Of a stretch of 64,000 nucleotides of DNA, positions 62,138 through 64,000 are shown piece by piece. This stretch comes from Clostridia bacterium (GTDB lineage: Bacteria > Bacillota > Clostridia > Lachnospirales > Lachnospiraceae). The position numbers and the translations under genes are program-made. The number at the start of each line of letters is the position of its first letter. Position 1 is the stretch's first letter. Where the stretch lies: contig CAJTHL010000009.1 of the NCBI GenBank assembly GCA_910576205.1, positions 1-64,000 of the forward strand, in the 5' to 3' direction. The notes under the pieces are model-generated. The model made no database searches. It worked only from the letters and a program-made list of their open reading frames with translations, and had not been told where the DNA came from.

Positions 62138-62329
62138 TTAAGCCGGGCACTCGATCTTTACCACGCCTCCGGTGAGATCTGCCATACTGATGGTGCCTTC
62201 CACGATTTCCTCCAAGCCCATAATATCAAAGAGATGCACCTCACTGCCCTGAACCCGGATTTTGCTCACGTTCTTTAAAATGACACTTTCCGTCTCTTTT
62301 GTCTGCTTATAAACGGTCGCTAAACACAT
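62138..62329 (-). CDS. cooT: CooT-family nickel-binding protein
   Basis: A protein of 63 residues beginning MCLATVYK with the conserved Cys2 that binds nickel in CooT dimers, then LKNVSKIRVQGSEVHLFDIM. It is a small nickel chaperone for CODH. It sits 57 bases after the His-rich gene and 43 before metF. Confidence 0.9.
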   Translation of the reverse strand: MCLATVYKQTKETESVILKNVSKIRVQGSEVHLFDIMGLEEIVEGTISMADLTGGVVKIECPA

Positions 62330-62386
62330 ATTTCCTTAACCTCCATCTGCCATTCTGTCACAGCCTGCCCTTAAGATGCGGCGCTT

Positions 62387-62806
62387 TTACTGCGGGCTTC
62401 GCACAAGGGAAAGGGCAATGCTAAGTCTCATATTGCCTTTCTCGAAGTCCTCCACCGCCTTTTCGATCTGGACGGCAGCGTCCTCTTTGCCCGCTGCCTT
62501 GAACTGCTTTGCGATCTCTAAAAGCTCGGCCGCATGATGTCTGTTGTGATCCAGCATATAAGCCAGGATTGCCTCCTGCTCATTGGCCGGCCTCTCGCAG
62601 CCTCCCTGGCAGCCCTGACAGCCCCCCTCGCCGTGACTGTGCTGGCGGGTATGTCCCTGGCATCCGTGCTCATGGGCATGGTCGTGGACATGCTCCCCCT
62701 CGTGGGTGTGGGGATGCGTATGGGTGTGGGTGTGTTCATGGGAATGCTCCCCGCCGCATCCGCAGCTTCCATGGGAATGTCCGTGTTCTCCGTCTACCAT
62801 ATGCAT
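62387..62806 (-). CDS. His-rich nickel-binding protein
   Basis: A protein of 139 residues. Residues 1-70 are extremely rich in His, Gly, Cys and Glu (EHTHTHTHPHTHEGEHVHDH and CGCGGEH, CQGCQGGC). The C-terminal 70 residues are a helical domain (EAILAYMLDHNRHHAAELLE). It starts at an ATG with AAGGAG upstream. As first gene of the CODH cluster it probably stores or delivers nickel, as CooJ does in Rhodospirillum with its His tail, though the order of domains is reversed. Zinc or cobalt binding cannot be excluded. Confidence 0.82.
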   Translation of the reverse strand: MHMVDGEHGHSHGSCGCGGEHSHEHTHTHTHPHTHEGEHVHDHAHEHGCQGHTRQHSHGEGGCQGCQGGCERPANEQEAILAYMLDHNRHHAAELLEIAKQFKAAGKEDAAVQIEKAVEDFEKGNMRLSIALSLVRSPQ

Positions 62807-62866
62807 TGGAAACGCTCCTTTCTGTATGAAAAACCAGTTTTGTTAATTTTCTGTCAAACTGCCTTT

Positions 62867-62895
62867 ATTATACCCCATACGGGGGATTTTCGCAA
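62867..62895 (-). promoter_or_regulatory. Main promoter of the Wood-Ljungdahl cluster
   Basis: TTGCGA (62890-62895), 17-base spacer, TATAAT (62867-62872) on the minus strand. The spacer contains CCCCCGTATGGGG, a short dyad. Confidence 0.65.
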
Positions 62896-62960
62896 GGTGT
62901 TTTTCTCCTTTTCCGACAGTTTTTTTGCTTTTTTTTTAATACAAAGTGTATGAAAATTAT

Positions 62961-62989
62961 TTGACTTTATCACAGTAATTTAGTACCAT
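62961..62989 (+). promoter_or_regulatory. Promoter of aroE
   Basis: TTGACT (62961-62966), 17-base spacer, TACCAT (62984-62989); a weaker -10 box, with CATAAT overlapping it. Confidence 0.45.
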
Positions 62990-63044
62990 AATAATATATC
63001 TGCCGACAGGGTGTCTGCGGAAAAGAAACAAGGAGGAATCTGCC

Positions 63045-63914
63045 ATGCATTTATCCATTTCCGGCCATACCGGCCTTACGGCTCTCATCGGAAGCCCCGT
63101 GGCCCACAGCATCTCTCCGGCCATGCACAACGAGGCCTTCCGCTATCTGGGCCTGGACTACGTGTACCTGGCCTTCGATGTGACAGCGGGCTCCTTTGAC
63201 GCCGCCGTCGAGGGGCTGAAAGCCATACATATCAAGGGGTTTAACTGCACCATGCCCCTGAAACGCCTGATGTGCCAGAGGGCCGACCGGCTCTCCGACG
63301 CCGCCCGGCTTATCGGGGCGGTCAACACCGTAGTCTGTGAGGACGGAGCCCTTATAGGCCACAATACCGACGGTTACGGCTTTATGCAGTCGGTCCGGGA
63401 AAAAGGTTATAATCCTGCCGGCGGGGAAATGACTTTGCTTGGCTCCGGGGGAGCGGCCTCCGCGGTGGTGGCGCAGGCGGCCCTGGACGGTCTCTCCCAT
63501 ATCCATGTATTCTCCCGGCCAGGCAGCGTTTCCACACAATGTCTGACAGAGGAAGCCCGCCGCATCAGAGAGGCGTCCCCCTGCCGGATTTCCTTCTACG
63601 ACCTGGAAAATCTCTCCCGGCTTGAGGACTGTATTGGGCGAAGCACGATCCTGGTCAATACCTCCTCCGTGGGCATGGCTCCCCATACGGACGCCTGCCT
63701 TATCCCGGATGCATCCTTTTTCCCAAAGGACCTGCTGGTAGCGGACGTGATCTACAATCCAAAAGAGACAAAGCTTCTGGCCATGGCAAAAGAGGCGGGC
63801 TGCCCCGTCATGAACGGCCTCTCCATGCTCCTTCACCAGGGAGCCAGAGCCTTTGAGATCTGGACAGGACAGAAAATGCCTGTGGAGCATATCCGGGAGA
63901 AGTTTTTTTCCTGA
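63045..63914 (+). CDS. aroE: Shikimate dehydrogenase
   Basis: A protein of 289 residues, usual length. Shikimate-binding IGSPVAHSISPAMHNEAF, catalytic Lys in CTMPLKRL, HNTDGYGF with the partner Asp, and the Rossmann motif LLGSGGAASAVV. It reduces 3-dehydroshikimate with NADPH in aromatic amino acid synthesis. AAGGAGG is 8-9 bases before the ATG. It is divergent from the nickel and CODH operon, with no functional link visible. Confidence 0.94.
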   Translation: MHLSISGHTGLTALIGSPVAHSISPAMHNEAFRYLGLDYVYLAFDVTAGSFDAAVEGLKAIHIKGFNCTMPLKRLMCQRADRLSDAARLIGAVNTVVCEDGALIGHNTDGYGFMQSVREKGYNPAGGEMTLLGSGGAASAVVAQAALDGLSHIHVFSRPGSVSTQCLTEEARRIREASPCRISFYDLENLSRLEDCIGRSTILVNTSSVGMAPHTDACLIPDASFFPKDLLVADVIYNPKETKLLAMAKEAGCPVMNGLSMLLHQGARAFEIWTGQKMPVEHIREKFFS

Positions 63915-63930
63915 AAGGATAACAAAATAA

Positions 63931-63957
63931 GGGAGGCTGCCCGCAAAGCCGCCTCCC
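63931..63957 (+). terminator. Terminator after aroE
   Basis: GGGAGGC and GCCTCCC pair around a 13-base loop, followed by TCTGTTTATTT. Nothing further is recognised up to the window end. Confidence 0.65.
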
Positions 63958-64000
63958 TCTGTTTATTTCCCTTTTCCGCTTTTACGCTTCCTCTATATCG

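Overview
The window looks like the chromosome of a Gram-positive, low-to-middle GC acetogen of the Lachnospiraceae (Blautia-like; genus not proven). The evidence is a complete carbonyl-branch Wood-Ljungdahl cluster (acsA, acsB, acsC, acsD, acsE, two cooC-type ATPases, metF, cooT) and many families typical of that group: DUF4358-MBOAT-DHHW, DUF4474, CD1871A, GHKL kinase with LytTR regulator, and VanW.

Layout. 1-6.1 kb is a gene graveyard: the 3' part of an IS256-type transposase, then remnants of an FtsX-like permease, an iron-containing alcohol dehydrogenase, an SprT-like protein and a MogA/MoaB protein. An intact alpha/beta hydrolase, its divergent LysR regulator and a HAD hydrolase lie among them. 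6.1-20.3 kb is ordinary backbone: an AgrC/AgrA-like two-component pair, DUF362, a surface O-acylation module, and three regulated or unregulated exporters (TetR-MFS, MerR-MATE, ABC), plus a VanW surface protein.

20.5-27.9 kb is an AT-rich foreign island. Its core is an AAA ATPase followed by an overlapping S8 (subtilisin-like) protease, the architecture of the IetAS anti-phage system. Downstream in the same orientation come a broken small gene, a DUF6414 protein and a second, ClpB-like AAA+ ATPase. The island sits between the N-terminal half (27.2-27.8 kb) and the C-terminal half (20.7-21.2 kb) of Fic proteins, as if it had landed in a fic gene at the catalytic motif.

28.2-51.9 kb is backbone again: RluA, a sugar-acid type IlvD dehydratase with a GntP permease, a TlpA / CD1871A / NapH-like redox module containing a 50-codon overlapping gene, a ferredoxin-type aldo/keto reductase, a heptad-repeat coiled-coil protein, an alanyl-tRNA editing protein, ATL/NUDIX/GNAT, a MoxR-VWA-LRR operon, a soluble chemoreceptor with a FIST sensor, SPFH with a ribbon-helix-helix partner, a 976-residue membrane/GLUG/LysM protein, DUF4474 and a metallophosphoesterase.

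51.9-62.9 kb is the Wood-Ljungdahl cluster on the minus strand, starting from a promoter near 62.88 kb: His-rich nickel-binding protein, cooT, metF, cooC2, acsA, cooC1, acsB, then a second promoter and a large palindrome, and acsD, acsC, acsE. The products reduce CO2 to CO, carry the methyl group on the corrinoid protein and assemble acetyl-CoA, with four accessory proteins aimed at nickel supply. Shikimate dehydrogenase diverges from it at 63.0 kb. Dispersed intergenic hairpins sharing GCATCTGCC occur at five places.
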